The position numbers were made by a program, and so were the translations under genes. A DNA stretch of 58,132 nucleotides, from the NCBI GenBank assembly GCA_947447625.1, contig CANFKS010000010.1, forward strand, positions 1 to 58,132, written 5' to 3'. Origin of the DNA: Rhodospirillales bacterium. Lineage in GTDB: Bacteria; Pseudomonadota; Alphaproteobacteria; Acetobacterales; Acetobacteraceae. Positions 26,278-34,429 of this stretch are shown here, in pieces. Every line of letters starts with the position of its first letter. Within the stretch, counting starts at the first letter, position 1. Below the pieces are notes generated by a model. The model worked only from the letters and a program-made list of their open reading frames with translations, did not search any database and was not told the DNA's origin.

Positions 26278-27834
26278 TCAGGTCACCCTGGCGCCAAAGA
26301 ACAGCGTGCCGCCGCGTCGCACGTCGCGGAGGCGGGTGTTGAACGCGTGGGGGAAGAAGCGCTGGCCTAGGGGGATGTAGGGCACATCCTGCCAGAACTG
26401 CTTTTGGATATCGGCGCAGATGACACGTTGGGCGGCGATGTCGGCGGTGTCGAACCAGGTGTCGCGGAGGCGTTCGAGTTCGGGGCTGGTGGGCCAGCCG
26501 GCCCATGCCTTGAGGCCATTGGCGCGCAACCCGATGTGGCCGGCGGGGTCCATGGTGCCGCTGCCGGTGAGGTTGGTGTGAACGAGGCTCCAGCCGCCCT
26601 TTTCGACGGGTTCGGTCTTGGCGCGGCGTTGTATGAGGGTGCCCCAGTCCATGGTCTGAAGATCGACGTTGAGGCCGATTTTGCGCATCAGGTCGGCAGC
26701 GACAACGGTGACGGTGCTGAGTTCGCTCATGTCGGCGGGGTTCATCATGACGACTTTTTCGCCCTTGTAGCCGGCGGCGATGAGATCGGCGCGGACGCGG
26801 GCGAGGTCCCGCGGGCTGGTGAGGACGCTCATGCCGGCGTCGCTGGCCATGGGGCTGCCGGGCGTGAAGACGCCGACGCCATCGCGCCAAAGGCTGTGAT
26901 CCTCGCCGGCGATGGCGGTCATGAAATCGGATTGCGTGACAGCGCCAAGGAGGGCGCGCCGGATGGCGGGGTTATCGAAGGGGGGATTGAGGTGATTAAA
27001 GCGAAGAATGGCGATGCCGCCCTGGGAATCGATGGTTTCGATCCGGATCTTGGCCGAAGTGCGCAGCCGGGACAGCAGATCGGGCGGCGCGCCCCACCAG
27101 TCTGCCTCGCCCGCGAGCATCGCGGCCATGGCGGTGGAAGGGTCGGAGATGACGATCCATTCGACGCGATCGACATGGGCGATCTTGGGCCCGGCGGTGA
27201 AACTGGGCGAGCCTTGGCGAGGGAGGTATTTGTCGAAGCGGGCATAGGCAACGCGAGCGCCGGGGACCCGCTCATCGGCGAGGAAGCGGAACGGGCCGCT
27301 GCCGATCATCTCGGTGACCTGTTTCGACGGGTCGGTGCTGGCGAGGTGCTCGGGCATCACAAGGGCGGCGTTGGCAAGGGCACGGGGGACGGGGAAGCGC
27401 TTTTTCAGGCGCAGGCGGATGGTGCCGTCGTTGGGGGCGGAGAGTTCGTCCGTGGCATCCATCAGGGCCTGGCCGAAGGTGCTGCGTGCGGCCCAGCGGC
27501 GGATGGACGCAACGGCGTCACGGGCGCGGACGGGTTCGCCGTTATGGAACAGGAGGCCGGGGCGGAGCGTGAGGGACCAGTCGATGTCGTTGTCGACGGT
27601 GTAGCCTTCGAGCATCTGGGGCTGGGGGGTGTAGGCCTCGTCGAACCCGAAGAGACTGTCGAAGATGAGGAAGGCATGCGTGTTGGTGACGGTGGCAGTG
27701 GTCCAGACCGGGTCGAGGATGGCAAGGTCGGCCTCGGGGATATGGCGCAGGACGCGAGCGTTCTGGGCGGCGGCAATGCGCGGCGCGGCGAGGGGAAGCG
27801 TGGCGGCGGATTTGAGGAAGGTGCGGCGGCGCAT
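26278..27834 (-). CDS. ABC transporter substrate-binding protein, family 5 (peptide type)
   Basis: A 518-residue periplasmic binding protein of the DppA/OppA family. It starts MRRRTFLKSAATLPLAAPRI, a Tat-type twin-arginine signal with cleavage near AAAQ. Family segments include LDPVWTTATVTNTHAFLIFD, WSLTLRPGLLFHNGEPV, and VEWIVISDPSTAMAAMLAGEAD. GGIAILRFNHLNPPFDNPAI is the usual hinge region. The start at 27834 has GAAGGAAT just upstream; an in-frame extension to 27891 is unlikely. No permease or ATPase gene is next to it, which is unusual, and an OppD-type ATPase at 12233-13213 is too far to call a partner. The ligand is unknown. Confidence 0.88.
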   Translation of the reverse strand: MRRRTFLKSAATLPLAAPRIAAAQNARVLRHIPEADLAILDPVWTTATVTNTHAFLIFDSLFGFDEAYTPQPQMLEGYTVDNDIDWSLTLRPGLLFHNGEPVRARDAVASIRRWAARSTFGQALMDATDELSAPNDGTIRLRLKKRFPVPRALANAALVMPEHLASTDPSKQVTEMIGSGPFRFLADERVPGARVAYARFDKYLPRQGSPSFTAGPKIAHVDRVEWIVISDPSTAMAAMLAGEADWWGAPPDLLSRLRTSAKIRIETIDSQGGIAILRFNHLNPPFDNPAIRRALLGAVTQSDFMTAIAGEDHSLWRDGVGVFTPGSPMASDAGMSVLTSPRDLARVRADLIAAGYKGEKVVMMNPADMSELSTVTVVAADLMRKIGLNVDLQTMDWGTLIQRRAKTEPVEKGGWSLVHTNLTGSGTMDPAGHIGLRANGLKAWAGWPTSPELERLRDTWFDTADIAAQRVICADIQKQFWQDVPYIPLGQRFFPHAFNTRLRDVRRGGTLFFGARVT

Positions 27835-28236
27835 TGCGGATTCCTTCGGCAGAGGCTGCTTGAAACGGCATTCCCAGGATGTCCAGCGCATCCGGCAAGC
27901 TGGGCTGCAGGCTACCTTCCATATGTCGGCCGCCGCAATGCCAGGATTGTTCGAATGGTGCTATGGTCGGCTCCTTTGTTCAGTGAGTGTTATCCGACCG
28001 GCGGGGCGGCTCAGGCCTGCCGCAGATTTATGCCGCACTCCTGCCGCACGACACCACAACACCGCTGTCGCACCATCAACCGGCAGTCGTTCCAGCGATC
28101 GAACACGAAACGCTGTTCACCGAGATCGGCCACGCCTCATCACCTCGCTTCACCATCGGGGCGAGCCTCAGGATGAGGGTTGCGCTTCGGCGCGATGTGG
28201 CTGAAATCAGCGCGGACAGATGATTGGGAGCGGCGC
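27835..28236. other. Divergent intergenic region, no gene seen
   Basis: 402 bases between the divergent binding-protein and acyl-CoA dehydrogenase genes. It must hold both promoters. Short ORFs here have no recognisable similarity, and I found no clear -35/-10 pair or operator. Confidence 0.5.
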
Positions 28237-29943
28237 ATGGGTTCGGCACTTGATTTGACGGCGGCGGGTGATCGCGTGGCGTTGCCGGCGTTGCCGGCGT
28301 TGCCGGCGTTGGCGGGGGCGGTGCTCGATCGGCTCGCGGCGGCGTTCGAGGCGGCGGTGGCGCGGGCGGCGGCGTTGTGCGCGCGGGATGGCAAGCTCGA
28401 TCCGGGGTTGCTCGATGCGCATCAGTGGATTTGTTACGAACTGGCGTTGGCCAATGCCGATCTTTATGCGGTGCGCACGTTGCTGGGGCTTGGCGGGAAT
28501 ATCTCGCCGCTTGATGCGGGGCTCGGCCTTGCGTTCGCAGCGCAGGCGGCGCCTGGGCTGATCGAGCGTCTCACCGGCATCCATATCGCGGCGGGACTTG
28601 ACACTGATGCGCTGGATGATCTGGCGGGCAGCGCCGATCTGCGGCGGTTGCGGCGCGAGGGGGGCGGGCCGGAGGTGTTGGCGCGGCTCGGGGCGGAGGT
28701 GGCGGAGACGACCGGGGAGATCGCCGATGTTGTGGTGGACGAGGCAACCGCTCAGGCGCGGGACGGGTTTCGTCGGTTTGCGGCCGAGGTGGTGGGGCCA
28801 ATGGCGGAGCGGATCCATCGTGAGGATCTGACGGTGCCGGAGGCGCTGTTGCAGCCGCTGCGGGAGATGGGGGTGTTCGGGCTGTCGATTCCCGAGGAAT
28901 ACGGCGGCAGTGCGCCGGCGGGAGGCGACAATACGCCGATGATGATCGCTGTGACGGAGGCATTGTCCGAGGCTTCGCTGGCCGCAGCGGGAAGCCTGAT
29001 CACGCGGCCGGAAATTTTGGCCCGCGCGCTGATGGCGGGCGGCACCGAGGCGCAAAAGGCGCACTGGCTGCCGCGCCTGGCGGCCGGCGATCCGTTGTGC
29101 GCGATTGCGATCACCGAGCCGGATGCGGGCTCCGATGTGGCGAGCCTGACGTTGAAGGGCACGCGGACCGAGGGCGGCTGGCTGCTCGATGGGGCCAAGA
29201 CCTGGTGCACCTTCGCGGGCAAGGCCGGGGTGTTGATGGTGGTGACGCGGACCAATCCGGACCGCGCGCTGGGCCATCGCGGGCTCAGCCTGCTGCTGGT
29301 GGAGAAGCCGTCCTTCGAGGGGCATGCGTTCTCGTACCGCCAGGAGGGTGGCGGGCTGGTGACGGGCAAGGCGATTCCGACACTCGGGTATCGTGGGATG
29401 CATTCGTTCGATGTGTCGTTCCAGAGATTTTTTGTGCCCGATGCCAATGTGATCGGCGGCGAGGCAGGGCTCGGCCGGGGGTTCTACCTTACGATGGCGG
29501 GGATGCAGGGCGGCCGGATCCAGACCGCGGGGCGGGCGCTCGGCTTGATGCGGGCAGCCTTGGCGGCAGCAGTGCGGTATGCGCGGGATCGGCGGGTGTT
29601 CGATGCGCCGTTGATGGATTTCCAGTTGACGCGGGTCAAGATCGCCACCATGGCGGCGCGGTTCGCGGCGTGCCGGCAGTTGGCCTATGCGGTGGCGCGG
29701 GAGATGGATGCCGGGCGCGGGCGGATGGAGGCGAGCCTGGTGAAGCTGCTGGCGTGCCGCTCGGCCGAGGTGGTGACGCGCGAGGCGCTGCAGATCCATG
29801 GTGGCATGGGGTATGCGGAGGAAAGCGCGGTCAGCCGGTATTTTGTTGATGCGCGGGTGTTGTCCATATTCGAGGGCGCGGAGGAGACGCTGGCGCTCAA
29901 GGTGGTGGCGAAGTCGCTGCTGGAAGGGGCGTTGTCGTCATGA
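28237..29943 (+). CDS. mcd: Acyl-CoA dehydrogenase with N-terminal extension, (2S)-methylsuccinyl-CoA dehydrogenase-like
   Basis: A 568-residue flavoprotein. About 160 N-terminal residues, containing ARDGKLDPGLLDAHQWICYE, resemble the extra domain of methylsuccinyl-CoA dehydrogenase (Mcd) of the ethylmalonyl-CoA pathway, which oxidises methylsuccinyl-CoA to mesaconyl-C1-CoA. The dehydrogenase part has IPEEYGGSAPAGG, AITEPDAGSDVASL, KTWCTFAGKAGVLMV, GGRIQTAGRALG, QIHGGMGYAEES and the C-terminal IFEGAEETLALKVV. Length matches Mcd rather than ordinary 380-residue enzymes. A 9-base tandem repeat encodes LPALPALPAL near residue 16. It overlaps the next gene by 4 bases; that gene resembles mesaconyl-CoA transferase, which supports the assignment. 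Confidence 0.82.
   Translation: MGSALDLTAAGDRVALPALPALPALAGAVLDRLAAAFEAAVARAAALCARDGKLDPGLLDAHQWICYELALANADLYAVRTLLGLGGNISPLDAGLGLAFAAQAAPGLIERLTGIHIAAGLDTDALDDLAGSADLRRLRREGGGPEVLARLGAEVAETTGEIADVVVDEATAQARDGFRRFAAEVVGPMAERIHREDLTVPEALLQPLREMGVFGLSIPEEYGGSAPAGGDNTPMMIAVTEALSEASLAAAGSLITRPEILARALMAGGTEAQKAHWLPRLAAGDPLCAIAITEPDAGSDVASLTLKGTRTEGGWLLDGAKTWCTFAGKAGVLMVVTRTNPDRALGHRGLSLLLVEKPSFEGHAFSYRQEGGGLVTGKAIPTLGYRGMHSFDVSFQRFFVPDANVIGGEAGLGRGFYLTMAGMQGGRIQTAGRALGLMRAALAAAVRYARDRRVFDAPLMDFQLTRVKIATMAARFAACRQLAYAVAREMDAGRGRMEASLVKLLACRSAEVVTREALQIHGGMGYAEESAVSRYFVDARVLSIFEGAEETLALKVVAKSLLEGALSS
28281..28307 (+). repeat. Three tandem copies of a 9-base unit
   Basis: GTTGCCGGC occurs three times in a row, followed by a degenerate fourth copy, inside the N-terminal coding region of the Mcd-like gene. 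The unit keeps the frame, so copy-number change would alter only the Leu-Pro-Ala linker length. Confidence 0.85.
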
Positions 29944-31172
29944 ATCTCGGGTTCTTGAATCTCCGGGTAATCGAAAGCTCGGCGTTCATCGCGGCGCCGT
30001 TGGCTGGGATGACGCTGGCGCAGTTTGGTGCGGATGTGATCCGCGTCGAGATGATCGGGGGCGGGATCGATTACGGGCGGCTGCCGCTCATGCCGTCGGG
30101 GCGGAGCCTGTATTGGACGGCGTTGAACAAGGGCAAGCGGTCGATCGCGATCGATATCCGCCGGCCCGAGGGACGCGAACTGGTGCAGGGGCTGGTCACG
30201 GCGCCGGGCGAGGATGGCGGCATCCTGTTGACCAACATCGTCTCGAAGTGGCTCGACCATCAGGCCCTTGCGGGGCGGCGGGGGGATGTCATCACCTGCA
30301 TGATCGAGGGCAACCAGGACGGCACGACGGCGGTCGATTATACGGTCAACGCGGCGTCGGGGTATCCGGCGATGACGGGTGGGGGCTCGATCGCGGCGCC
30401 GACCAATCATGTGCTGCCGGCGTGGGATATCGCCTGCGCGTTCCAGGCTGCGTTTGCCATCGTCTCGGCGGCGGAGCGCCGGCGGCGGACGGGGCAGGGT
30501 GCGGAACTGCGGATGGCGCTGTCGGATGTGGCGTTCACGATGCTGTCGCATCTGGGGGTTGCCGGCGAGGCGGAATTGCTGGGCGTCTCGCGCCCGGCGA
30601 TCGGCAACCATATTTATGGTGCGTTTGGGCGTGATTTCGCGACGGCGGATGGGCAGCGGATCATGGTGGCGGCAATTTCGGCTGGGCAGTGGACCGGGCT
30701 GGTCGCAGCCTGCGGGATCGGAGCCGAGATCGCCGCGCTGGAGGCGGCATCGGGACGGAATTTCGGCAGCGAGGCGGATCGCTACGAGGCGCGGGATGCG
30801 ATTGCGGCGCTCGTGGAGCCTTGGTGCGCGGCGCGGCCGATGGCGGCAATCCGCGAGGTGTTCGATCGCAACCGGGTGTGCTGGGGGCCGTATCGGACAG
30901 TGCCGGATCTGCTGGCCCATGATCCGAGGACGAGCCTTGCCAATCCGGTGTGGGAGACGATCGACACCGCCGGCATCGGTATGCAGCGTGTGGCGGGCAC
31001 ACCGATCCGCGCGGGTGGCGAGCCGCGCGGTTCTACCGCGCCGGCGCCTCTGCTGGGTCAGCACACCGACGAGATCCTGCTTGGCGTGCTCGGCTTGTCG
31101 TCGGGCGCCGTGGGCAAGCTGCACGACACCGGGATCGTGGCGGGGCCCGACAAGGATCCGACGGTGAGCTAA
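29940..31172 (+). CDS. mct: Class III CoA transferase, 2-methylfumaryl-CoA isomerase (mesaconyl-C1/C4-CoA transferase)-like
   Basis: A 410-residue family III CoA transferase that closely recalls Mct of the 3-hydroxypropionate bi-cycle, which moves CoA within mesaconate from C1 to C4. Shared stretches are NKGKRSIAIDIR (about residues 63-74), NHVLPAWDI with the likely catalytic Asp 163, YGAFGRDF, VMVAAISAGQW, WGPYRTV, and the end HTDEILLGVLGLSSGAVGKL followed by HDTGIVAGPD. Ordinary formyl- or succinyl-CoA transferases do not share the last segment. Its ATG overlaps the stop of the Mcd-like gene, so the two enzymes are made together, which fits consecutive steps. Confidence 0.85.
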   Translation: MNLGFLNLRVIESSAFIAAPLAGMTLAQFGADVIRVEMIGGGIDYGRLPLMPSGRSLYWTALNKGKRSIAIDIRRPEGRELVQGLVTAPGEDGGILLTNIVSKWLDHQALAGRRGDVITCMIEGNQDGTTAVDYTVNAASGYPAMTGGGSIAAPTNHVLPAWDIACAFQAAFAIVSAAERRRRTGQGAELRMALSDVAFTMLSHLGVAGEAELLGVSRPAIGNHIYGAFGRDFATADGQRIMVAAISAGQWTGLVAACGIGAEIAALEAASGRNFGSEADRYEARDAIAALVEPWCAARPMAAIREVFDRNRVCWGPYRTVPDLLAHDPRTSLANPVWETIDTAGIGMQRVAGTPIRAGGEPRGSTAPAPLLGQHTDEILLGVLGLSSGAVGKLHDTGIVAGPDKDPTVS

Positions 31173-31178
31173 GCTGGT

Positions 31179-32009
31179 TCAGGCGGCTTCGCTGCACGCG
31201 GGTTCGCTGCGGGGGCGGATGTAGTGGCGCAGGTACCGGTTGGTGACCTGACCGGTACGCAGGATGATGGCGACGTCGGTGGTGTTGAACTGGGTGTCGA
31301 TCACTGCGCCGTCGCCGACCCAGCCGCCGAGGCGGAGGTAGCCTTTGATGAGGGGAGGCAGGCTGAGGAAGGCTTGGCGGGCGTCAATGGCTTCAGAGGG
31401 CTTGCGGCGCAGTTCGACGAACCGACCGGGCAAGGCGCGGGGGCGAAGGTCATCCGGCGCAAGGTGGGTGTGGCCGAGGTAGGCGAGTTGGTCGGCGAGC
31501 AGATCGGGGTTGGTGCCCGGCAGGCTGGCGCAGCCGAACATCAGGTCAATGCCGCGGGCGTGGATGTATTCCGCAATGCCGCGCCACAGCAATTGCATCA
31601 CGGCGCCCGAGCGGTAACGGGCATGGACGCAGGAGCGGCCGAGTTCGAGCAAGCGGTTGCCGCTGTCGAGCAGGGGGGCGAGGTCGAATTCGGCAGCCGA
31701 GTAAAAGCCGCCGGCGCGGGCGGCGGCCGCGTGGTCGATCAACCGGTAGGTGGCGATGACGCCGCAAGGGAGATCGACTGCGGTTTCGTCGATCACGACA
31801 AGATGGGTTGCGACCTCATCGTAACGGTCCCTGTCGCGGCCGGTGGTGCGGGTGATGGCGTCAGGCTGCGCGCCCATTTCCGCGTAGAAGACGGCGTAGC
31901 GCAGGGCCTGGGCGGCATCGATTTCGTGGGGTGTGAGGGCGATACGAACGGTGAGCACGCCGGAGCGCAGCCCGTCGAGTTCCAGTCCCAGCGGCAACAT
32001 CATGTTCAT
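31179..32009 (-). CDS. olsB: L-ornithine N-alpha-acyltransferase (OlsB-like GNAT)
   Basis: A 276-residue GNAT-fold acyltransferase of the OlsB family, which transfers a 3-hydroxyacyl chain from acyl carrier protein to ornithine in ornithine-lipid synthesis. Recognisable segments are ALTPHEIDAAQALRYAVFYA, the DRDRYDEVATHLVVID region, GNRLLELGRSCVHARYRSGA (about residues 135-154) and FGCASLPGTNP, all typical of the family. ATG at 32009 is favoured over the extension to 32069. The gene is convergent with the mct-like gene (6-base gap) and I see no olsA in the window. Ornithine lipids are common in acid-tolerant alphaproteobacteria. Confidence 0.87.
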   Translation of the reverse strand: MNMMLPLGLELDGLRSGVLTVRIALTPHEIDAAQALRYAVFYAEMGAQPDAITRTTGRDRDRYDEVATHLVVIDETAVDLPCGVIATYRLIDHAAAARAGGFYSAAEFDLAPLLDSGNRLLELGRSCVHARYRSGAVMQLLWRGIAEYIHARGIDLMFGCASLPGTNPDLLADQLAYLGHTHLAPDDLRPRALPGRFVELRRKPSEAIDARQAFLSLPPLIKGYLRLGGWVGDGAVIDTQFNTTDVAIILRTGQVTNRYLRHYIRPRSEPACSEAA

Positions 32010-32139
32010 GTCGGGCCCTCCAATCGCGCGGCTTCGACAACCGGCATGATCTTTAAACCTTAATGGCAAAGGGCGACGAAGGTGTGACGGTGCGATGAAA
32101 CTTCCAAGACAAGGCTGGAGCGGCTTGGGGCTGTCGCAA

Positions 32140-32167
32140 TTGACAGGCCGTTCATATTCAGTAATTC
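32140..32167 (+). promoter_or_regulatory. Candidate promoter of the TauE/SafE exporter gene
   Basis: TTGACA at 32140-32145 matches the -35 consensus, and TAATTC at 32162-32167 after a 16-base spacer is a weak -10. It lies 16-43 bases before the ATG and overlaps the candidate operator at 32153-32175. Confidence 0.4.
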
Positions 32168-32175
32168 CGATATGA
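32153..32175. promoter_or_regulatory. Candidate ArsR/SqrR-type operator, site 1
   Basis: An AT-rich imperfect palindrome with arms TCATAT (32152-32157) and ATATGA (32170-32175). It shares 15 of 23 positions, including TATTCA-N2-AAT and a downstream ATA, with a site between soxA and soxY (35312-35334). It overlaps the candidate promoter. Confidence 0.45.
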
Positions 32176-32182
32176 GAAGAAC

Positions 32183-32971
32183 ATGGGGGGAAAGCGCGTG
32201 CAGGATTTGCTGGCGCTGTTGTCGGGCGGGATCGTTGGTTTCACGCTTGGCCTGATCGGCGGTGGCGGGTCGATCCTTGCGGTGCCGCTGCTGCTTTATG
32301 TCGTGGGGATGGCGGACCCGCATGTTGTGATCGGCACGACGTCGGTGGCGGTGGCGGCCAATGCGGCGACGGCGCTGTGGCCGCATGCGCAAGCGGGAAA
32401 TGTGCGTTGGCCGGTGGCGGGGGTGTTTTCGGCGTTCGGGGTGGCGGGCGCGGCGATCGGGTCGGGGTTCGGCAAGGCGTTCGATGGGCAGAAGCTGTTG
32501 CTGTTGTTTGCGTTGCTGATGCTGGTGATTGCGATGCTGATGCTGCGGCGGCGTGGGCCGGTGCTGGGCGGGCGGTTCGTGTTGTCTGGAAAGGGGGTAG
32601 CGAAGCTGGCCGGCGTGGGGGGCTGTGTCGGCGGTCTGGCTGGGTTTTTCGGGATCGGCGGCGGCTTCTTGATTGTGCCGGGGCTGATCCTGGCGACGGG
32701 CATCCCGATGCTGCAGGCGGTGGGCACGTCGCTGGTGTCGGTGACGGCGTTTGGCCTGACGACGGCGGCGAGCTACGCGCTGTCAGGCTTGGTGGATTGG
32801 CCGGTTGCGGGGTTGTTTGTGATCGGGGGGCTCGGCGGCGGATTGTTGGGCTCGCGGCTCGCGGGACGGCTGGCAGCGCGTCGGCAGGCGTTGGCGCAGG
32901 TGTTTGCCGGGGCGATCGCGGTTGTGGCGGTCTATATGATGGTGCGCGGCATCATGGCGCTTTCGGGGTAG
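32183..32971 (+). CDS. TauE/SafE family sulfite/sulfonate exporter
   Basis: A 262-residue protein with about eight hydrophobic segments in two related halves, typical of TSUP/TauE-SafE transporters that move sulfur oxyanions or organosulfonates. The repeat signature GxxxGxxGGGGSxxxxPLL appears as LGLIGGGGSILAVPLLLYV (residues 18-36) and again as GFFGIGGGFLIVPGLIL. The ATG at 32183 has GAGAAG upstream; a GTG at 32198 is an alternative. It is convergent with the ArsR regulator gene of the sox operon. Sulfite export would protect the cell during sulfur oxidation, but the substrate is inferred from context. Confidence 0.85.
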   Translation: MGGKRVQDLLALLSGGIVGFTLGLIGGGGSILAVPLLLYVVGMADPHVVIGTTSVAVAANAATALWPHAQAGNVRWPVAGVFSAFGVAGAAIGSGFGKAFDGQKLLLLFALLMLVIAMLMLRRRGPVLGGRFVLSGKGVAKLAGVGGCVGGLAGFFGIGGGFLIVPGLILATGIPMLQAVGTSLVSVTAFGLTTAASYALSGLVDWPVAGLFVIGGLGGGLLGSRLAGRLAARRQALAQVFAGAIAVVAVYMMVRGIMALSG

Positions 32972-32977
32972 AGCATG

Positions 32978-33001
32978 ATGACCGCTCCGTTCGGCGGTCA
33001 T
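32978..33001. terminator. Hairpin shared by convergent gene ends
   Basis: Inverted repeat ATGACCGC (32978-32985) with GCGGTCAT (32994-33001), 8-base loop. The right arm includes the stop codon of the ArsR gene, and the left arm begins 7 bases after the stop of the exporter gene. Probably a short bidirectional terminator. Confidence 0.5.
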
Positions 33002-33321
33002 TCCGTCCGGGCGCAGAAGGCCTCGTGGAGGGCGATGATGATACGGCGGGTGTTGGTATTGGCGAGGCTGTAGATCACCGACCTGCCGTCGCGCCTGGCC
33101 TGGACCATGCCGTCCTGACGCAGGCGGGCGAGTTGTTGTGAGATGTTGGCCTGACGAAGCGCGAGGAGGTCTTCCAGTTCGCTGACGGTGCGGTCGCGCT
33201 CGGCGATCAGGCAGAGCAGGAGCAGGCGCTTTTCATGGGCGAGGGCTTTGAGGAAGGCGCTGGCTTCGTCTGCGCGATGCATGAGGCTCGGCAGGCCGGG
33301 CGGCGAGGCGTCGGTCGTCAT
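32998..33321 (-). CDS. ArsR family regulator, persulfide-sensing SqrR/BigR type
   Basis: A 107-residue winged-helix regulator. The core LKALAHEKRLLLLCLIAERD and SELEDLLALRQANISQQLAR is the ArsR DNA-binding region. Only two cysteines occur, Cys37 and Cys103, 66 residues apart. That is the spacing of Cys41 and Cys107 in SqrR and their BigR counterparts, which form a polysulfide bridge when sulfide is oxidised and then release DNA. It lacks the CxC metal site of arsenic sensors. Its start overlaps the soxW stop by 4 bases, so it is the last gene of soxA-soxX-soxW-arsR and very likely controls the sox genes. Confidence 0.85.
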   Translation of the reverse strand: MTTDASPPGLPSLMHRADEASAFLKALAHEKRLLLLCLIAERDRTVSELEDLLALRQANISQQLARLRQDGMVQARRDGRSVIYSLANTNTRRIIIALHEAFCARTE

Positions 33322-33800
33322 GCCGGGGCGGTGGCGGCGCGGAACAAGGCGAGGAAGGCGACGGGATCGAGGAAGCCCTCGATGCGCGCAGCTTCGCGGC
33401 CGGTGGGGTCGAAGATCTGGAAGGTGGGCGGGCCCGCGATGTTTTGGCGGCGCGCCATGGGCTTTTCAGCCGCGGTTGTGCCGTCGGGGAAGGTAACCTG
33501 GCGAGCACCGGCGAAGTCGAGGGCGACGACGTCGAAATGGGTTTGGATGAAGGCGCAGACCATGGGGTTGGAGAGGGTAAGCCGATGCAACGCGATGCAG
33601 GGCGGGCAACCCCGCAGCTCCCAGGCGATGGCGAGGCGTTTGCCGGCAGCCGTGGCGGTCGCGTTGTCGTCGCGCAGGTCAAGAAAACTGTCGATGAACC
33701 AGGGCTCGCGCGGCATCTCCTCGTCCGGCGCGGCGCGGGCGTGTGCCGGGCGCGCGGCGAGCAGCGTGGCGGCGGCGAGCAGAGCGCGGCGAGGGATCAT
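33318..33800 (-). CDS. soxW: Periplasmic thioredoxin-like protein SoxW
   Basis: A 160-residue protein with a signal peptide (RRALLAAATLLAARPAHA) and a thioredoxin fold. The active site is GCPPCIALH with Cys65 and Cys68, and the cis-Pro segment AGPPTFQIFD follows. In Sox clusters SoxW is a periplasmic thioredoxin thought to keep SoxYZ cysteine reduced. No ccdA/soxV electron donor for it is in the window. It overlaps soxX by 4 bases upstream and arsR by 4 bases downstream, giving a strictly coupled operon. Confidence 0.88.
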   Translation of the reverse strand: MIPRRALLAAATLLAARPAHARAAPDEEMPREPWFIDSFLDLRDDNATATAAGKRLAIAWELRGCPPCIALHRLTLSNPMVCAFIQTHFDVVALDFAGARQVTFPDGTTAAEKPMARRQNIAGPPTFQIFDPTGREAARIEGFLDPVAFLALFRAATAPA

Positions 33801-34429
33801 GGGGCGTTGACGGGAGAATCGGGAGCAAAGAGGTAGGCGACGATATCCTTGATCTGCTGTTCCGTCAGGATCTTGTTATGGCCGAAGCGCGGCATCGAGG
33901 AGCAGGCGAAGGCGGATTGCGGGTTGTAGACCTTGGCGTAGGCGGCGCGGGCGGCCTCGGGCTTGAAGTCATGCAGACGACCATAGCCGGCGAGCGTCGG
34001 GCCGAGGGTGCCATAGCTGATTTCGGCGGGCGCCATCTGGTGGCAGGCGTAGCAATTGCCGCCGCTGACGGTGCCGGGGGCGTCGCTGAACTGGCCGCCC
34101 TGGCCGTTCTGGGCGATTTTCTCGCCGTTGCGCCAGTTGCCGAGAACGGTCGTTTCGGCGGGCATCACGAGGGTGGCGGACTCGCGCGCGACGATGGAAT
34201 CGGCTTCGGCTTGCGTGGGTTCGTTGCGGCGCAGGCTGCAAAGGCGCTGGGTTTCGTCCTGCGTCACCCGGGGCATCCAGGCGACCGCCGCGCCTGCAAA
34301 GGTTGCCGCGATGGCGGCGTCAACCCGGGCGGGGCTCGCGGTGGCGGGATCGGCCGGCGAGATGGTCTGGGCAGAGGCGATGGGAGCAGCGAGCAGGGCG
34401 GCGAGAAAGATCATGCGCATGGGGCTCAC
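33797..34429 (-). CDS. soxX: Sulfur oxidation c-type cytochrome SoxX
   Basis: The 210-residue small subunit of SoxAX, which couples thiosulfate oxidatively onto SoxYZ. It has a signal peptide ([15 protein letters not shown]), one haem-binding CYACH at residues 126-130, and the axial methionine region [13 protein letters not shown] (Met180). The C-terminal [19 protein letters not shown] is characteristic of SoxX. An extra segment of about 80 residues before the haem domain is somewhat longer than the shortest SoxX proteins. The start overlaps the soxA stop by 4 bases. Confidence 0.92.
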   Translation of the reverse strand: MSPMRMIFLAALLAAPIASAQTISPADPATASPARVDAAIAATFAGAAVAWMPRVTQDETQRLCSLRRNEPTQAEADSIVARESATLVMPAETTVLGNWRNGEKIAQNGQGGQFSDAPGTVSGGNCYACHQMAPAEISYGTLGPTLAGYGRLHDFKPEAARAAYAKVYNPQSAFACSSMPRFGHNKILTEQQIKDIVAYLFAPDSPVNAP

